From positions 2,496,001 through 2,560,000 of the forward strand of contig NZ_JQNL01000001.1 in NCBI RefSeq assembly GCF_000745235.1: DNA of 64,000 bases, in the 5' to 3' direction. The notes beneath the pieces are model-generated. The model was not told the DNA's origin. It worked only from the letters and a program-made list of their open reading frames with translations, and made no database searches. This stretch comes from Luteibacter mycovicinus. Its GTDB lineage: Bacteria > Pseudomonadota > Gammaproteobacteria > Xanthomonadales > Rhodanobacteraceae. Positions 61,295 through 64,000 of this stretch are shown here, in pieces. Position 1 is the stretch's first letter, and every line of letters starts with the position of its first letter. A program made the translations under genes and the position numbers.

Positions 61295-62794
61295 TCAGTC
61301 GGTGCTTTTCGTGCCGTTGTCGGCGCGTGCAAGCTTGGTGCTGTTGTCGACCTGCTTCAGGCGGGCGAGCTGCGGACCGACCACTTCCTTCTTGAACCTG
61401 GCCAGCTGCGCGGCCGGAAGCGGCTCGGGCTTGGGCAGGGTGACCGTCTGCGGATCGCGCTGCACGTTGTTAACGCGGAATTCGTAGTGCAGATGCGGGC
61501 CGGTGGCGAGGCCGGTCATACCGACAAAACCGATGGTGCTGCCCTGGCTGACACGCTGGCCGACGCGCAGGTTGGCGAACTTCGACATATGGCCGTAGGC
61601 GGTGCTGATCGTGGCGTTGTGCTGGATGACCACGAAGTTGCCATAGCCGTTCATCCAGCCACGGAACTTGACGACGCCATCGCCCGCGGAGTGGATCGGC
61701 GTGCCGGTGGGTGCGGCGTAGTCGACGCCCTTGTGAGCGCGCATCTTGCCGAGGATCGGATGCATGCGGCCAGCGCTGAACTGCGAGGAGATGCGGGTGA
61801 AATCGACCGGGATGCGCAGGAAGGAGCCGGTGAGCGGACGACCCTCCTCGCTGAAGTAGCTGTATTTGCCGTCGCCGTTCTTGTACCGGTAGGCGGTGTA
61901 ACGCTTGCCCTGATTGACGAACTCGGCGGCGACGATGTCGCCTTCCCGCAGGAACGCGCCATCGCTGTACACGTCGTCGTAGACGACGGTGAAGTTGTCG
62001 CCGACGCGCAGGTCCTGCACGAAGTCGATATCGAACTTGAACACCTCCGCAAGCTTCAGCACCATCGCGTTGCTCATGCCGGCCTGCGAGGCCGCGCCGA
62101 ACAGCGAGCTGTCGATGACGCCGTGCGCGATGTGCTCGCGACGCTGCACGTCACGCGTCTGGGTGGTGAGCTGCGGCTTGTCGCCGTCGATACGCAGGGT
62201 GGCGATGTTGGCCTCGTCCTGATCGAAACGCACACCCTTGAGCGTGTGGTCGGCGCCGACCAGGAACTGGAACTCCTGGCCCGGCTTGATCTGGTGGAAC
62301 ACCTTCGCACCGCCCGCGCCGTCGATGACGTGCTGCAGGTCGGTCATCGACAGGCCCTGGGCAAGGAAGATGTCGGCGAGGGTCTGGCCGGCCTTGACCT
62401 GCACCGTCTGCCATTCTTCGATCGGGGCGATCGGCTTGATCGACGCGGGATCGATCTTGGGCAGGGCAAGCGGGACGACGGCATGCGCAAGTGAATTGGC
62501 GGTCGGCGTTCCAGGTGCCGCGGCGGGCACGGTGACGGCGGTGGCGACGATCGCCGTCTCCTTCTTCATCGCGCCGGCCCAGGCAGGAATCACGAGAGCG
62601 GACAGAATGACCAGCAGGAAAGCGGTACCGGCGAGGATCCAGCGCTCGCGGCTCCAGCTGAGCGGCTCGGCCGAGGCGTTGCGGCTGAACGACCAATGGG
62701 CACGCGTATCGTAGAAGTGCGCGTGGCGGCGCTGTGCCTTGCGCCGGATTGCCTGCTTGCGAGCGCTGTGCGCTCCGCGGTTCAAATCAGCCAT
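61295..62794 (-). CDS. M23 (LytM-type) murein endopeptidase, MepM-like
   Basis: This 499-residue protein has a cytoplasmic basic start, a TM anchor (about 55-75), a LysM-like segment (VQVKAGQTLADIFLAQGL), an OapA/Csd3-like domain, and a LytM zinc domain with HKGVDYAAPTG and GPHLHYEFRVN. It cleaves peptide cross-links during growth and is anchored in the periplasm. ATG 62794 was chosen because a promoter sits just upstream. Partner of anmK. Confidence 0.93.
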   Translation of the reverse strand: MADLNRGAHSARKQAIRRKAQRRHAHFYDTRAHWSFSRNASAEPLSWSRERWILAGTAFLLVILSALVIPAWAGAMKKETAIVATAVTVPAAAPGTPTANSLAHAVVPLALPKIDPASIKPIAPIEEWQTVQVKAGQTLADIFLAQGLSMTDLQHVIDGAGGAKVFHQIKPGQEFQFLVGADHTLKGVRFDQDEANIATLRIDGDKPQLTTQTRDVQRREHIAHGVIDSSLFGAASQAGMSNAMVLKLAEVFKFDIDFVQDLRVGDNFTVVYDDVYSDGAFLREGDIVAAEFVNQGKRYTAYRYKNGDGKYSYFSEEGRPLTGSFLRIPVDFTRISSQFSAGRMHPILGKMRAHKGVDYAAPTGTPIHSAGDGVVKFRGWMNGYGNFVVIQHNATISTAYGHMSKFANLRVGQRVSQGSTIGFVGMTGLATGPHLHYEFRVNNVQRDPQTVTLPKPEPLPAAQLARFKKEVVGPQLARLKQVDNSTKLARADNGTKSTD

Positions 62795-62831
62795 TGTCTT
62801 TCTTATATCCGCTCGCCCCGAGTTGTCGCGT

Positions 62832-62861
62832 ACCATAACGGCCTCGTGTAAAGGCCGTCAA
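62832..62861 (-). promoter_or_regulatory. Sigma70-type promoter of the M23-anmK operon
   Basis: On the - strand, TTGACG (62861-62856), an 18-bp spacer, and TATGGT (62837-62832), about 37 bp before the M23 start. Confidence 0.5.
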
Positions 62862-62896
62862 CGCCTTTTCCATCAAGGCTTTGCAACGCATCGTGG

Positions 62897-62945
62897 GGTT
62901 AACGCACAATTAACCGCCACGGCGTCTTCACACACAAATGTGAAG
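62897..62945. promoter_or_regulatory. Two inverted repeats in the tyrS leader
   Basis: GGTTAA-N7-TTAACC (62897-62915) and CTTCACA-N6-TGTGAAG (62926-62945) lie 33-81 bp before the tyrS start. They may be operators or leader hairpins. The order TCACA-TGTGA is the reverse of a CRP site. Confidence 0.35.
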
Positions 62946-62977
62946 GTCGCACACCTACATACCTATAGAGAGTGAGC

Positions 62978-64000
62978 ATGAACGAGCTGGAGCAGGCCCT
63001 GGCGCTGATCGCGCGAGGCGCGGACGAGATCATCAAGAAGGAAGACCTCGAGGCACGCCTCAAGACGGGGCGTCCACTGCGCATCAAGGCCGGCTTCGAC
63101 CCGACCGCGCCCGATCTTCATATCGGCCACACCGTGCTGCTCAACAAGATGCGCCAGTTCCAGGATCTGGGACATCAGGTAATTTTCCTGATCGGCGACT
63201 TCACCGGGATGATCGGCGACCCCACGGGCAAGAACGTGACCCGCAAGGCCCTCACCCGTGAGGACGTCCTGGCCAACGCCGAAACGTACGCCGAGCAGGT
63301 CTATAAGGTGCTGGACCGGGAGAAGACCGAGCTGCGCTTCAACTCCGAGTGGTTCGGCAAGATGGGCGCGGCGGACATGATCCGGCTGGCCGCCACCCAT
63401 ACGGTCGCACGCATGCTCGAGCGCGATGACTTCCAGAAGCGCTACAAGTCCGAGCAGCCCATCGCCATCCACGAGTTCCTGTATCCCCTGACCCAGGGCT
63501 ACGACTCGGTGGCCCTGGAGGCCGATGTCGAACTTGGCGGAACCGACCAGAAGTTCAACCTGCTGATGGGCCGTGCCCTGCAGGAGCACCACGGCCAGGC
63601 GCCGCAGATCGTTCTGACCATGCCGTTGCTGGAAGGCCTGGACGGCGTCAACAAGATGTCCAAGTCCCTGGGCAACTACATCGGTATCAATGAGCCGGCC
63701 ATCGACATCGTCACCAAGACGATGAAGATCGGCGACGACCTCATGTGGCGCTGGTTCGAGCTGCTGAGTTTCGAGGTGTCGCTGGACGAGCTGACCGTCA
63801 TGAAGGCGGATGTCGCCTCGGGCGCGCTCAATCCGCGCGAGGCCAAGCTTCGCCTCGCTCGGGAACTGGCGACACGTTTCCACGATGCGGCGGCGGCCGA
63901 GCAGGCGATCGCCGGCTGGAACGCGGTGGTGACCGGGCAGGGCGATACCAGTCTGCTTCCGTTGTCGGACATCGAAGCTCCGGCCGAAGGCTTCCGGCTG
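62978..64000 (+). CDS. tyrS: Tyrosyl-tRNA synthetase, cut by right edge
   Basis: The first 341 residues are visible, with no stop. HIGH (48-51) in APDLHIGH and KMSKS (226-230) in NKMSKSLGN mark a class I synthetase. The short N-terminus and the [15 protein letters not shown] segment mark the TyrRZ-type, about 400-430 residues long, so the C-terminal S4 RNA-binding domain is mostly beyond the window. It charges tRNA-Tyr. Inverted repeats occur in the leader. Confidence 0.95.
   Translation, partial: MNELEQALALIARGADEIIKKEDLEARLKTGRPLRIKAGFDPTAPDLHIGHTVLLNKMRQFQDLGHQVIFLIGDFTGMIGDPTGKNVTRKALTREDVLANAETYAEQVYKVLDREKTELRFNSEWFGKMGAADMIRLAATHTVARMLERDDFQKRYKSEQPIAIHEFLYPLTQGYDSVALEADVELGGTDQKFNLLMGRALQEHHGQAPQIVLTMPLLEGLDGVNKMSKSLGNYIGINEPAIDIVTKTMKIGDDLMWRWFELLSFEVSLDELTVMKADVASGALNPREAKLRLARELATRFHDAAAAEQAIAGWNAVVTGQGDTSLLPLSDIEAPAEGFRL

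Noticed and set aside
61049..62494. Open frame of about 481 codons on the + strand
   Set aside because: It is the antisense shadow of the anmK and M23 genes, both of which have full catalytic motifs.
62926..62945. CRP/Clp-type site before tyrS
   Set aside because: A CRP-like site is TGTGA-N6-TCACA; here the half-sites are in the reverse order (TCACA-N6-TGTGA).

Overview
The window is GC-rich, densely packed gammaproteobacterial DNA. Gene content points to the order Lysobacterales/Xanthomonadales, most likely a Luteibacter- or Dyella-like member of the Rhodanobacteraceae: a non-glnA-linked ntrBC pair, a membrane-tethered AlgC-type phosphomannomutase beside coaBC-dut, a PA4780-type RIO kinase, an argS-SPOR pair, and many LysR/AraC regulators with glutathione transferases. 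The genus is an inference. No rRNA, tRNA, CRISPR array or intact insertion sequence was seen.

Region 1 (1-3.5 kb, - strand): a light-signalling operon of bacteriophytochrome, single-domain response regulator and receiver-PAS protein (cut by the left edge), joined by GTGA and ATGA overlaps. Region 2 (3.7-9.9 kb): a YghU-type glutathione enzyme, a divergent AraC/MFS pair and a subtilisin-like autotransporter with altered catalytic motifs.

Region 3 (9.9-18.5 kb): an accessory oxidative and catabolic block. It holds a TetX-like flavin monooxygenase, a GST, a 6-oxocamphor-hydrolase-like crotonase, a peroxiredoxin-like protein, a zinc-free alcohol dehydrogenase/quinone reductase, an Asp-nucleophile alpha/beta hydrolase and three LysR regulators. 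Region 4 (18.7-22.8 kb): a RIO1-type kinase, a translationally coupled heme N-oxygenase-like (YqcI/YcgG, GntA-like) and DUF1989 pair, a manganese catalase and a DUF4142 protein.

Region 5 (22.8-29.8 kb): a lower-GC accessory segment. Its left 3.9 kb is bracketed by two 71-bp near-identical copies of the 3' end of the DUF4142 gene and carries a SemiSWEET-like protein, an acetyltransferase, a quinone reductase, and a TetR/VOC pair with an inverted repeat between them. To its right are a cysteine-less peroxiredoxin-like protein coupled to a lipoprotein, and an AraC regulator.

Region 6 (29.8-64 kb) is mostly conserved chromosome: ntrBC, a triple-PAS GGDEF-EAL protein, thiolase, TonB, a phospholipase D lipoprotein, YceI, sixA, a ParA-like ATPase, divergent speE/speA, a beta-hydroxyacid dehydrogenase, SPOR-argS, radC, coaBC-dut-algC, pyrE, xthA with an AmpG-like transporter, an orphan ribbon-helix-helix protein, anmK with an M23 endopeptidase, and tyrS running off the right edge. 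Between argS and radC lies a 492-bp gene-free stretch with DnaA-box-like sequences, a sigma70-like promoter and consecutive hairpins ending in a strong terminator: a candidate small RNA with C-rich, anti-Shine-Dalgarno-like loops.
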